Below are positions 39,311 to 48,252 of a stretch of 64,000 bases of DNA, in pieces. The position numbers were made by a program, and so were the translations under genes. Below the pieces are notes generated by a model. The model searched no databases. It was not told the origin of the DNA and worked only from the letters and a program-made list of their open reading frames with translations. Origin of the DNA: Prochlorococcus marinus XMU1411 (GTDB taxonomy: Bacteria; Cyanobacteriota; Cyanobacteriia; PCC-6307; Cyanobiaceae). The first letter of the stretch is position 1. Every line of letters starts with the position of its first letter. The stretch lies in NCBI RefSeq assembly GCF_017696075.1, contig NZ_JAAORI010000004.1:186001-250000 (forward strand), written 5' to 3'.

Positions 39311-39958
39311 ATGCTTACCATAGTTGATTATGGATTAGGCAATTTAAATGCTTTTGAGAATGTTTATAATCGACTGAAAATAAAATTTAAAATCGCTTCC
39401 AATAAGGAAGATTTACTGAATGCGAGCAAACTAATATTACCTGGAGTTGGTTCATTTGATTACGCTATTGATTTACTAAATACTTCTGGGATAATTAAAA
39501 CCTTAAATGAATTAGTCTTAGTTAAAAACATCCCTGTTCTAGGTGTTTGTGTAGGGATGCAAATTATGTCTAACTATAGTGAGGAAGGCAAGCGTAAGGG
39601 TTTAGGGTGGATAAATGCATCAGTAAAACATTTCCGGAGCAACCCAAATTGGCATCAAAATCAATCAGACAATTATGAAATATCTAATAGGCTGCCTTTA
39701 CCCCATATGGGCTGGAATAAAAATGAAATTATCAATAACTCCCCATTAATTAATGGTTTATCAAGAAATTCTTTCTACTTTCTTCATTCATATTATATGG
39801 ATGTCCCTAATAATAAGAACATAATTGCTTGTTCTGAGTATCCATTTAAATTTACTTCAGTAGTATCACACAAAAATATATATGGAGTACAATTTCACCC
39901 AGAGAAAAGTCATCATTCAGGAGAAAAACTATTAGAAAATTTTGCTAAATTAGTTTAA
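39311..39958 (+). CDS. hisH2: HisH-like glutamine amidotransferase subunit for sugar amidination
   Basis: This class I glutaminase has 215 residues. The nucleophile is in LGVCVGMQIM and the His-Glu pair in GVQFHPEKS, so glutamine hydrolysis should work. The N-terminal VDYGLGNLNAFENV is the HisH opening. Homology is to histidine-pathway HisH, but the location between a sugar amidotransferase and a divergent HisF-like partner argues for ammonia supply to sugar modification. The stop shares one base with the next start (TAATG). Confidence 0.85.
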   Translation: MLTIVDYGLGNLNAFENVYNRLKIKFKIASNKEDLLNASKLILPGVGSFDYAIDLLNTSGIIKTLNELVLVKNIPVLGVCVGMQIMSNYSEEGKRKGLGWINASVKHFRSNPNWHQNQSDNYEISNRLPLPHMGWNKNEIINNSPLINGLSRNSFYFLHSYYMDVPNNKNIIACSEYPFKFTSVVSHKNIYGVQFHPEKSHHSGEKLLENFAKLV

Positions 39959-40728
39959 TGCTTAAGTCTCGAATAATACCTGTCTTATTAATTCATCGTG
40001 GAGGATTATATAAATCTATCAACTTTAAGGATCATAAATATATAGGGGATCCACTAAATGCGGTAAAGATATTTAATGAAATGTACGTTGATGAATTAGT
40101 AATATTAGATATTGATGCTACTAAATTGGAGAAACCTCCAAATTACAAATTAATTCAGAATCTTGCAAAAGAATGCAGGATGCCAATTTGTTACGGCGGA
40201 GGGATAAATAATACTCAACAAGTAGAAAGAATCATCCAATTAGGGGTAGAAAAGGTTGCGATTAGTAATGCTTTAATTAATAACCCTAGACTAATTTGTG
40301 AAGCTAAAGATAAAGTCGGGAGTCAAAGCCTGGTAGCAGTTCTTGATATCAAAAGACATGGTTTATTAAATAAAAAATATTACATATACAAAAACAATGG
40401 TTCAATAAAGACAAACTTAGATATTTTAGAATTCTCGAAAAAACTAGAATCCTATGGTATTGGTGAAATAATATTAAATTCTATCGATAATGATGGTAAA
40501 CAAATAGGATACGATTTCGAAATGAGCGACTCAATCATACCGCATTTAAATATACCAATTACCCTACTTGGTGGGGCAGGTAACTTCTCTCACCTTCATC
40601 AAGCTAACAAAAAATACGGTATTATTGGTCTTGGTGGTGGAAGTATTTTTGTGTTTAAAGGAAAATATAGAGCAGTTTTAATTCAATATCCTAATGAGGA
40701 AGAAAAAGATTTAATATTAACTAATTAA
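39958..40728 (+). CDS. hisF2: HisF-like ammonia-channelling subunit for sugar amidination
   Basis: This is a TIM-barrel protein of 256 residues. Compared with HisF (RIIPCLDV), the start reads RIIPVLLI, so the catalytic Asp11 of true imidazole glycerol-phosphate synthase is replaced by Leu. The second Asp (VAVLDIKR) is kept. The phosphate-binding glycine segments YGGGIN and LGGAGN are present. The lost Asp and the gene neighbours suggest it no longer makes IGP/AICAR and instead passes ammonia from the HisH-like subunit. It overlaps the previous gene by one base. Confidence 0.85.
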   Translation: MLKSRIIPVLLIHRGGLYKSINFKDHKYIGDPLNAVKIFNEMYVDELVILDIDATKLEKPPNYKLIQNLAKECRMPICYGGGINNTQQVERIIQLGVEKVAISNALINNPRLICEAKDKVGSQSLVAVLDIKRHGLLNKKYYIYKNNGSIKTNLDILEFSKKLESYGIGEIILNSIDNDGKQIGYDFEMSDSIIPHLNIPITLLGGAGNFSHLHQANKKYGIIGLGGGSIFVFKGKYRAVLIQYPNEEEKDLILTN

Positions 40729-40771
40729 ATAAATCATCTTAAATTTGATCTACCGAAAATATAAATAAAAA

Positions 40772-41656
40772 ATGTCAATATCTAATAGTATAAAAAAAGA
40801 GGGGAAAACTATATTAGTACTTGGTGCGACAGGAATGTTAGGGAATGTAGTTTTTAGATATTTATCAAGTAAAGAATCATATAAAGTTTATGGTTCAGTT
40901 AGATCGGCCACATCAAAACTATTATTTAAAAAAATTCTTAGAAAAAATTTAATTTCTGATATTCATGTTAATTCTGATAAGAAAATTGCTGATTTATTTT
41001 CATTAGTTAATCCTGATATAGTTATCAATTGTATTGGTGTTATAAAACAATTAGATCACAGTTCTAATGTTCTTGAAGTAGTTCCTATAAACTCATTGTT
41101 ACCCCATAGATTAGCTATCTTATGCAAAAAGAAGTCTATAAGATTAATTCACTTTAGTACTGACTGTGTATTTTCTGGAGAAAAAGGTAATTACATAGAA
41201 TCTGATAATCCTGATCCTAAAGATTTATATGGAAGGAGTAAACTAATTGGAGAAATAGATTATCCTAATTGCCTAACTTTAAGAACATCTATAATTGGGC
41301 CTGAGTTAAACGCTTCAAAAAGTCTTCTTTGTTGGTTTCTTAAAGAAAGTGGAACAATCAAAGGATATGTCAAAGCAATATTTTCTGGTTTACCCACTGT
41401 AGAAATAGCTAGAATCCTTTGTGAATATATAATTGAAAATAACTTATCAGGGATATATCACTTGTCAGGAAATTCAATAGATAAATATAGCCTGCTTAAT
41501 CTCATTGCAAAAACATATAATCACAAAGTCAAGATCGTACCAGATAATAGAATAGTTATTGATCGTTCATTAAATTGTGAGAAATTTAGAAAAATTACTG
41601 GATATGAACCTAAGACATGGGATGATCTTATAGAGTCTATGAGAGAATTTAATTAA
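40772..41656 (+). CDS. SDR-type NDP-sugar reductase (RmlD-like), L-hexosamine pathway
   Basis: The Rossmann protein of 294 residues has the NAD(P) motif GATGMLGNVV at about 19-28. The active-site YxxxK is seen as YGRSKLIGE, and a preceding STDCVFSG carries the Ser/Thr. It resembles dTDP-4-dehydrorhamnose reductase and the reductases WbjC/CapF/FnlB or WbvR. It lacks the C-terminal cupin of CapF. It would reduce the 4-keto-6-deoxy intermediate made by the next gene's product. It starts 43 bases after the HisF-like gene. Confidence 0.8.
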   Translation: MSISNSIKKEGKTILVLGATGMLGNVVFRYLSSKESYKVYGSVRSATSKLLFKKILRKNLISDIHVNSDKKIADLFSLVNPDIVINCIGVIKQLDHSSNVLEVVPINSLLPHRLAILCKKKSIRLIHFSTDCVFSGEKGNYIESDNPDPKDLYGRSKLIGEIDYPNCLTLRTSIIGPELNASKSLLCWFLKESGTIKGYVKAIFSGLPTVEIARILCEYIIENNLSGIYHLSGNSIDKYSLLNLIAKTYNHKVKIVPDNRIVIDRSLNCEKFRKITGYEPKTWDDLIESMREFN

Positions 41657-41659
41657 AAA

Positions 41660-42676
41660 TTGGAAATATTTACTGAAAAAAAATTTTTAATAACTGGTGG
41701 AACAGGTTCATTTGGATCTATAGTAACCAAAGAATTATTAAAATATCCAGTAAAAGAAATTGTAGTTTTCAGTAGAGATGAATTGAAGCAAGAACGTTTA
41801 CGCCTAGCTTTAAAAAATGACAAAATTAAATATTTTATTGGCGATATAAGAGATTACTCATCTATTGACTTAGCAATGAAAAATATAGATTATGTTTTTC
41901 ATGCTGCTGCTTTAAAACAGGTGCCTTCTTGCGAGTTTTTCCCAATGGAAGCAGTAAAAACAAACATAATCGGCACTGAAAATGTTCTAAACGCAGCCTT
42001 ACAAAATAATGTATCAAAAGTTGTTAATTTAAGCACAGATAAAGCAGTTTACCCTATTAATGCGATGGGATTAACAAAAGGAATTATGGAAAAAATAATG
42101 ATGGCTAAAGCAAGAAGCTCTTCTGGAAATTTGCCATTATTTTGTGCAACTCGTTATGGGAATATAATGGCCTCACGAGGTTCAGTAATTCCTCTTTTTG
42201 TGGAATGTATCAAGGCCAAGAAGCCTATCACAATTACTGATCCATCTATGACCAGATTTCTAATGTCATTAGATGATTCTGTTGATTTAGTCTTTGAAGC
42301 TTTCAAAAACGCAAAACAAGGAGATATATATATTCAAAAATCTCCAGCTTCAACTATTGGAGATTTAGCCAAGGCCTTACTAGAGATTTTTGACGTTGAT
42401 TTACCAATCAAGATTATTGGAACTAGACATGGTGAAAAATTATATGAATCATTGCTTTCTAGAGAAGAAATGGCTAAATCAATTGACTTAGGAAAATATT
42501 ACAGAATACCGCTTGATAATAGAGACCTAAACTACGAAAAATATTTTATAAAAGGTCAAGAATCTTTTAGTGTTTCAGAAGATTATACCTCTCATAACAC
42601 TGATAGGCTAAGCATTGAAGAAATTAAAAAAATTTTACTTAATCTAAGTTTCATTCAACAAGAAATTAAATGCTAA
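41660..42676 (+). CDS. UDP-GlcNAc 4,6-dehydratase / 5-epimerase (WbjB/CapE/FnlA-like)
   Basis: This short FlaA1-type SDR has 338 residues. The NAD(P) motif is ITGGTGSFGSIV near residues 11-22. The catalytic segment is STDKAVYPINAMGLTKG, where Met replaces the usual Tyr of YxxxK (MGLTK), as in the PseB/CapE/WbjB group. The family removes water from UDP-GlcNAc and inverts C5 to enter L-series 2,6-dideoxyhexosamines. The TTG start at 41660 is 3 bases after the previous stop. The 3' end overlaps the epimerase by 7 bases. Confidence 0.86.
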   Translation: MEIFTEKKFLITGGTGSFGSIVTKELLKYPVKEIVVFSRDELKQERLRLALKNDKIKYFIGDIRDYSSIDLAMKNIDYVFHAAALKQVPSCEFFPMEAVKTNIIGTENVLNAALQNNVSKVVNLSTDKAVYPINAMGLTKGIMEKIMMAKARSSSGNLPLFCATRYGNIMASRGSVIPLFVECIKAKKPITITDPSMTRFLMSLDDSVDLVFEAFKNAKQGDIYIQKSPASTIGDLAKALLEIFDVDLPIKIIGTRHGEKLYESLLSREEMAKSIDLGKYYRIPLDNRDLNYEKYFIKGQESFSVSEDYTSHNTDRLSIEEIKKILLNLSFIQQEIKC

Positions 42677-43818
42677 AAGTTATAACAGTTGTAGGTACTA
42701 GACCAGAAATTATCAGATTATCTAGAATAATCCCAATTTTGGATAAATATTGCGATCACACTTTAGTGCATACAGGTCAGAATTATGATTACGAATTAAA
42801 TCAGATTTTTTTTGATGAATTGCAAATTAGAAAGCCAGATACATTTTTAAATATAAGTAATAAATCTTTAGGGCAAGCAATAGGAGATTTAATAATAAAA
42901 TCCGAACAACTATTTAAAGATGTAAAACCTAACGCATTATTAGTCCTTGGAGATACAAATAGTTCATTAGTAACAATAATTTCGAAAAGGATGAAGATCC
43001 CTATTTACCATATGGAAGCAGGTAATAGATGTTTTGACTCTAATGTCCCTGAAGAAATAAATAGAAAAATAGTAGATCACTTATCAGATTTTAACTTGGT
43101 TTACACTGAACATGCCCGAAGAAATCTATTAAGGGAAGGGGTTCATCCGAGGTTTATATACTTAACTGGATCTCCAATGAGAGAGATTATAGATTATAAC
43201 CTTCAAAGAATTGTATCCTCAGATATTTTAAATCAACTTGAGCTAAAGGTAGGAGAATACTTTCTTGTGAGCCTACATAGAGAAGAGAATGTTGATAATC
43301 AGAAAACCTTGCAAAAACTTATTATGTTACTTGAAGAAATAGAAAAAATATTTAAATTAAAAATTATAGTTTCAACCCATCCACGAACAAATAAAAGAAT
43401 GGATTCTTTAGGTTTTAATAATAAAAATAAAAATATTCATTTTCTTAAGCCCTTCGGTTACTTTGACTATAGTAATTTGCAATTAAATTCTCAATGCGTT
43501 CTATCAGATAGTGGAACAGTTAGTGAAGAGTCAGCTATCTTAGGTTTTCCTGCAATAACTCTCAGAAATTCTATGGAAAGACCAGAGGCTTTGGATTCGG
43601 GAACTATATCTCTAACTTCATATGATGTTGAAGAGGTTGTTCAAAATATAAAAATTGCTATTCAACATCATTCAGAAAATAAAAAAAGAATAACTACTGT
43701 ACCCCATGAGTATCAAATAAAAAATACTTCCCAAATTGTACTAAAACTTATCCTGGGAACTGCAAAAATAAGCAGCAAATGGTTAAATATTGATGATTTC
43801 AATAGATATGACTTCTAA
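42670..43818 (+). CDS. UDP-N-acetylhexosamine 2-epimerase (WbjD/CapG/FnlC-like)
   Basis: This GT-B-fold 2-epimerase of the WecB family has 382 residues. It opens with KVITVVGTRPEIIRLSRII. The VLGDTNSSLV and HMEAGNRCFD segments are present, as is the UDP-binding SDSGTVSEESAILGFP. In the L-FucNAc and L-QuiNAc pathways this enzyme performs the last step, inverting C2. It overlaps the dehydratase and ends the plus-strand operon; the convergent WbpM-like gene ends 40 bases away. Confidence 0.87.
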   Translation: MLKVITVVGTRPEIIRLSRIIPILDKYCDHTLVHTGQNYDYELNQIFFDELQIRKPDTFLNISNKSLGQAIGDLIIKSEQLFKDVKPNALLVLGDTNSSLVTIISKRMKIPIYHMEAGNRCFDSNVPEEINRKIVDHLSDFNLVYTEHARRNLLREGVHPRFIYLTGSPMREIIDYNLQRIVSSDILNQLELKVGEYFLVSLHREENVDNQKTLQKLIMLLEEIEKIFKLKIIVSTHPRTNKRMDSLGFNNKNKNIHFLKPFGYFDYSNLQLNSQCVLSDSGTVSEESAILGFPAITLRNSMERPEALDSGTISLTSYDVEEVVQNIKIAIQHHSENKKRITTVPHEYQIKNTSQIVLKLILGTAKISSKWLNIDDFNRYDF

Positions 43819-43858
43819 GTTAATTTTTAGTTTTCAAATATAATACTTACAAGGTGCA

Positions 43859-45760
43859 TTAATTATCGATGATATTTACATTTTTCCATTCTTTAACTAA
43901 GTCGGACAGTACTATCAGAGAATTTTCTAAATCCTGTTTCTTTATTGAGTCTTCTAATATATCTAACTTACTAAATAAGAATTCATTTTCTAAATAATAG
44001 TCATTAGCAATAAAAATTAAAGGATTTTCAGTCGAAATAGAATCTCCATTGATTAGCAATTCTTCATACAATTTCTCACCTTTTCTAAGACCAGTGCATA
44101 CTATTTCAATATCACCATTTGGATTATTATTATCCTTTATTTTTAATCCAGCCAATTCAATCATTAATTTAGCTAAATCTTTTATCTTGATTGGATCTCC
44201 CATATCTAATAAAAATATTTCACCTCCATCTTTTGTTAGGGTTGAAGCCTGAAGGACAAGCTCAACAGCCTCAGAGATAGACATGAAATAACGAATTATA
44301 TCTGGATGAGTTAAGGTAATTGGCCCACCTTCAGAGATTTGTTTTTTAAATAAAGGCATTACAGATCCTGACGATCCTAAAACATTACCAAATCTAACCA
44401 TTGAAAATTTTGTATATTTTTTTTCGTCGGATCCTAAATTTTTTAATTTATTTGCGTATCCCTGCACAATAAGTTCAGATAATCTTTTAGATGCACCCAT
44501 TACATTTGTAGGTCTTACTGCTTTATCAGTTGAAACAAAAATAAATTTTCGTACTCTAAAATTTAAACATGCTTCACATAATAATTTTGTAGAAAAGACA
44601 TTGTTAAAAATTCCTTGAAGAGGATTGATCTCTACAAGAGGTACATGTTTATATGCAGCAGCATGAAAAACAATTTTTATTTTATTAAGTAAAAATAATT
44701 TATCCAAAAGAGATTTATCAGTTGCACAACCAAGAATAGAAGAGATTTCAACACTAGTATTAAATTTATTTTTTAACTCTTGATCTATTTCATAAAGACT
44801 TGATTCATTTCTTTCCAAAAGTAATAATTTTTTTGGGGATAATCTTAAAACTTGTCTACAAAGCTCTGAACCAATTGAACCGCCTGCTCCGGTAATTAAA
44901 ACTACAGAATCACGAATATCAGTACCGATAATTTCTTTACTTATTGGGATTAAATCTCTACCTAAAACATCTTCAATTGCAATATTCTTTAATCTGCTAA
45001 TACTATATTTACCGGTTGTTAAATCCTTTATTGAGGGTACAGATAAAACTCTTAAACCTTTATTTTTTAGAAAGTCAATTTTTTCTCTTAAAACAGATTT
45101 ACTTAAAGAGGGAATAGCTATTAATATTTGATCAATATCTACCTTAAAGTTATCTATTTTTGATGGAGGTAAAATATTTTTTCCATTAATCTGTCTTTTC
45201 CAAAGGTGATCTGCATCGTCTAAGAAAAAACAAATTTTATAATTTGGATCCTCACTTAAATAATTTGACAATTTAACACCTGCTCTACCAGCACCGTAGA
45301 TTGCTACATTAGTAACTTTTTTATTTTTTTCGCTATTTATTAACAAATCGCTTATTAAAAACCTACAAGAAAAAGTTAATATACTAATTAAAATGACCAT
45401 CAAAAGCCATACATTAATAGATGGATTTGGGAATCTAAAAATATAATTTAAAGTACAAGTTATTAATATAATAAAAATGTTCCTTTTTACATATGTATAA
45501 GGAGTTCTTCTATTTAAATATCTACTTATACTTTTATATTGTCCTGAGAACAGATAAACAAAAATACCTATAACTGGTAATGTATAAATAATTGCCTTAT
45601 ATTCGATTAACAAATATGTAAAGGATTTAGAATCGCTAATATAAAAACTAAGGCTGAAAATAACTGAGAATACTAATAATATAAAATCTATAAAAACAAT
45701 CAATATCCTTCTTTCTAAAAAACCGATCGAATAAATTCTTTCTAAAGGGTTAATATACAA
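43859..45760 (-). CDS. Membrane-bound nucleotide-sugar 4,6-dehydratase (WbpM/PglF/CapD-like)
   Basis: The 633-residue protein has four N-terminal TM helices (about 19-40, 53-72, 91-108, 115-135). A first Rossmann fold follows (VAIYGAGRAG). The catalytic SDR domain carries TGAGGSIGSE and the STDKAVRPTNVMGASK active-site run. Met replaces Tyr in the YxxxK triad, as in WbpM. The family makes UDP-4-keto-6-deoxy-GlcNAc for QuiNAc, FucNAc or bacillosamine-type sugars. It is convergent with the plus-strand operon. Confidence 0.9.
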   Translation of the reverse strand: MYINPLERIYSIGFLERRILIVFIDFILLVFSVIFSLSFYISDSKSFTYLLIEYKAIIYTLPVIGIFVYLFSGQYKSISRYLNRRTPYTYVKRNIFIILITCTLNYIFRFPNPSINVWLLMVILISILTFSCRFLISDLLINSEKNKKVTNVAIYGAGRAGVKLSNYLSEDPNYKICFFLDDADHLWKRQINGKNILPPSKIDNFKVDIDQILIAIPSLSKSVLREKIDFLKNKGLRVLSVPSIKDLTTGKYSISRLKNIAIEDVLGRDLIPISKEIIGTDIRDSVVLITGAGGSIGSELCRQVLRLSPKKLLLLERNESSLYEIDQELKNKFNTSVEISSILGCATDKSLLDKLFLLNKIKIVFHAAAYKHVPLVEINPLQGIFNNVFSTKLLCEACLNFRVRKFIFVSTDKAVRPTNVMGASKRLSELIVQGYANKLKNLGSDEKKYTKFSMVRFGNVLGSSGSVMPLFKKQISEGGPITLTHPDIIRYFMSISEAVELVLQASTLTKDGGEIFLLDMGDPIKIKDLAKLMIELAGLKIKDNNNPNGDIEIVCTGLRKGEKLYEELLINGDSISTENPLIFIANDYYLENEFLFSKLDILEDSIKKQDLENSLIVLSDLVKEWKNVNIIDN

Positions 45761-45832
45761 AATTCATCGTATTTTTTCGTTATTTTAATATAGATGACGC
45801 GTTAACATGGGATTTTAAACCTTAAAAAATAT

Positions 45833-46504
45833 TCATATTATCATCCTAACAATCTTAAATGCCTCAGCATATTCACATCCATTTTGGCTTCCTCTAAAAC
45901 GTGCAAGTGATTTACAAGCATCAGTAGATCTTGAGTCAACATTAGTTAATTGTGATTTATAAGCAGATAAGGCCTGAATTTTTTTTTCAATATGATCACT
46001 TATGTCTATAAAAACTTCAGGGCAAAATTGAGGTTCGATTCCGGGGACATTCCAATGAGTTTCCGATAAGGTTTCATAGCTAAAAACTAACTTAGGAAAA
46101 TATTCTCCAACTGGTCTACAAGCCACAACAGAAGCATCAAATATAACCCTATGATCAATATGCCTATCAGGATAAGGAATAAAAACAACATCTGATTTAC
46201 TATCAGATATAAAGCTTGCAATCAACTTATTTAGTTCTGAGACTGGTTTTTGATGAACAAACGTAGCAGGTATAGATCCAAATTGATATTCATCTACTCC
46301 CAATAATTTAAATGCTATTTTGGCTTCTTCAACTGTTCTTTCGTAAGATTCCTTAGGATAAAGAGGTGGCAAATGTCCTGATACAACCAATATTCTTACT
46401 TTACATCCGTAATTCGAAAATCTTGCAATCGTCCCACCTAAAGCTATAGTTTCGTCATCTGGGTGTGGCGCTATTACAGAAATTATTGAATTAGAATTTA
46501 TCAC
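45833..46504 (-). CDS. PIG-L/LmbE family zinc deacetylase
   Basis: This is a 223-residue deacetylase-like protein. The zinc and catalytic motif HPDDE is in APHPDDETIALGG near the N-terminus, and the third ligand region is PDRHIDHRV. The family removes acetyl groups from N-acetylglucosaminyl lipids or sugars. It starts with GTG 46504 and overlaps the methyltransferase by 4 bases, implying coupled translation. The exact substrate, probably a GlcNAc-type intermediate of the glycan, is not known. Confidence 0.87.
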   Translation of the reverse strand: MINSNSIISVIAPHPDDETIALGGTIARFSNYGCKVRILVVSGHLPPLYPKESYERTVEEAKIAFKLLGVDEYQFGSIPATFVHQKPVSELNKLIASFISDSKSDVVFIPYPDRHIDHRVIFDASVVACRPVGEYFPKLVFSYETLSETHWNVPGIEPQFCPEVFIDISDHIEKKIQALSAYKSQLTNVDSRSTDACKSLARFRGSQNGCEYAEAFKIVRMII

Positions 46505-47790
46505 AATACTTTCTCCTTGTATTCAGGCAAAGGGACAATACATTTTAATTTCCAATCAACTATTTCTTTTAGCTTCTTAATAATATCATCAGCAAAATTC
46601 CAAGCAAATATTATTATAATGTCTGGCTTTCTAGATTTCAGTTCATCTAAAGAAAAAATAGGAATAGAAGCTCTTGGAGTATATCTTCCTACTTTCAGTA
46701 TATTATCTTCAATTAAGTAAGAAACTTCATTTTTAGTTAGCTTTGATAAGTGAAGTAATAAAGTGACTTTTGTGGGAGCTCCATATCCAGCAATTTCACA
46801 ACCTTCTTTTGAATATAATAAAACTTTTTGATTTAATAATTTCATGGTTTTATCTACATTTCTTCTCCAAGAATTAAGAAAATCACTGTGATAAAGGATT
46901 GATTTATTTTCTAAAGATATAAATTCTAAAGCTTCTTTGGTAATAGAGCCTTTTCCTGTTTTTCTTGTCTCAATACGGAGACTACCCCCTTGCATTTTAT
47001 TTGTAGTGATATTTACAATTTCAAAACCTAACTTAGTTAAGTAATTAACTAATGGGCTGGCATGATGATAATCTAGGTGTTCATGATAAATAGTATCAAA
47101 AAGCTTATTTTCAAGAACATTTCTAAAATATCCTATCTCAAATACAAAACTGGAAGAATCCTTTAATAACTTATAAATGTTCTTAAATACACTATCAATC
47201 TCATCGATATGAGCTAATACATTATGAGATGTAATAAAATCCACCTGTCCATAATTCTTCAGTATTTCATTAGTAACCTCATCAGTAAAGAATGAATTTA
47301 TAGTATTAATATTATTTTTATTAGCTATCTCAGCCGCATAGCTAGCGGGATCAACCCCCAAAACATTACAGCCTAACTTTTTAAAATATTGCAACCCTAA
47401 ACCATCATTAGATCCAACATCTAAGACAAGTGAGTTTTTGCCCAAAGAAAACCTTTTTACAGCCCATTCAGCATATTGCTTAATATGTTCAATAAAAGAG
47501 ATTCCTACACTACTTAAGTAAGTGTAGTTTGTTGCGTATAACTTTTTTGGATTAACTGATGTACTTAATTGAAAATGATTACATCGCGAACACCTTTTAA
47601 TACTTAATGGATAAGCATCGGCACTAGCCGCATCTTCACTATTTTCGAGAAGATTATTGCCTAGAGGTATTAATCCAAAGTCAACAAAATTATCCAAATT
47701 AGTTGAATTGCATAATCTACAATTCTTTATTTCAACAAACTTATCTGCTTCGAGCATACTTTTCAAGAAATTCCTGTATGTTCGAATCAT
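46501..47790 (-). CDS. SAM-dependent sugar C-methyltransferase (Methyltransf_13/14 type)
   Basis: The N-terminal zinc-binding region shows CRLCNST and CSRC cysteines. The class I SAM core has LVLDVGSNDGLGLQYF. The C-terminal Methyltransf_14 domain includes IAGYGAPTKVTLLLH and the final IIIFAWNFAD. The family performs C3-methylation of NDP-4-keto-6-deoxyhexoses (TylCIII-like). Length is 429 from 47790; a Met at 47757 may be the real start because it reduces the overlap with the upstream cupin gene to 17 bases. Confidence 0.85.
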   Translation of the reverse strand: MIRTYRNFLKSMLEADKFVEIKNCRLCNSTNLDNFVDFGLIPLGNNLLENSEDAASADAYPLSIKRCSRCNHFQLSTSVNPKKLYATNYTYLSSVGISFIEHIKQYAEWAVKRFSLGKNSLVLDVGSNDGLGLQYFKKLGCNVLGVDPASYAAEIANKNNINTINSFFTDEVTNEILKNYGQVDFITSHNVLAHIDEIDSVFKNIYKLLKDSSSFVFEIGYFRNVLENKLFDTIYHEHLDYHHASPLVNYLTKLGFEIVNITTNKMQGGSLRIETRKTGKGSITKEALEFISLENKSILYHSDFLNSWRRNVDKTMKLLNQKVLLYSKEGCEIAGYGAPTKVTLLLHLSKLTKNEVSYLIEDNILKVGRYTPRASIPIFSLDELKSRKPDIIIIFAWNFADDIIKKLKEIVDWKLKCIVPLPEYKEKVL

Positions 47791-48178
47791 TTAAAAAACT
47801 TACTCGTGTAGTATCTGCTTCATAAGTTTCCTGATCTCTAGGGAAGCCACTACTTACAACAAGAGATGTAAACTCTGGGAAATAACATCCATGAATTTCA
47901 TTTGCTGGGCTCAAAATTGTATCTCCTTTTAAAACTTTAAAATATCTAACTTCTTTCGAACCTATAGGTTTAAAAAAATAATCAATAGAACCCTCTAATA
48001 CATACATAAAATGAAAATCAACTTTATGAAAATGATTTGATCTTATCGATCCTTTGACACTATCTATAATAGAAACATTCTGTACTGGATAATCAACTAT
48101 TGAAGTTATATTTCCTCTTGCATCACTATCTCGTTCTACACTTTTGAATAACTTTGATTCATTAGGAAGTTCAAGCAC
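47741..48178 (-). CDS. Cupin protein, sugar epimerase/isomerase-like
   Basis: This single-domain cupin has 145 residues. The metal-like first motif is SNHFHKVDFHFMYVLEG and the second GDTILSPANEIHG. The family includes RmlC-like epimerases, FdtA/WxcM-like ketoisomerases and the cupin half of CapF, and sequence alone does not separate them. The GTG start at 48178 and overlap with the methyltransferase gene suggest a shared NDP-sugar pathway in which it supplies or epimerises a 4-keto sugar. Confidence 0.72.
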   Translation of the reverse strand: MLELPNESKLFKSVERDSDARGNITSIVDYPVQNVSIIDSVKGSIRSNHFHKVDFHFMYVLEGSIDYFFKPIGSKEVRYFKVLKGDTILSPANEIHGCYFPEFTSLVVSSGFPRDQETYEADTTRVSFLNDSNIQEFLEKYARSR

Positions 48179-48252
48179 AGTTAATGATTTTTTTTTTAAT
48201 TTTACAGAACTAATCTTTCAAAAAATATAAATGTGTAATCATTTTAATATAG

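Noticed and set aside
39311-40728. HisH and HisF as histidine biosynthesis genes
   Set aside because: The HisF-like protein lacks catalytic Asp11, and the genes sit between sugar amidotransferase and UDP-sugar genes. No other his genes are nearby.
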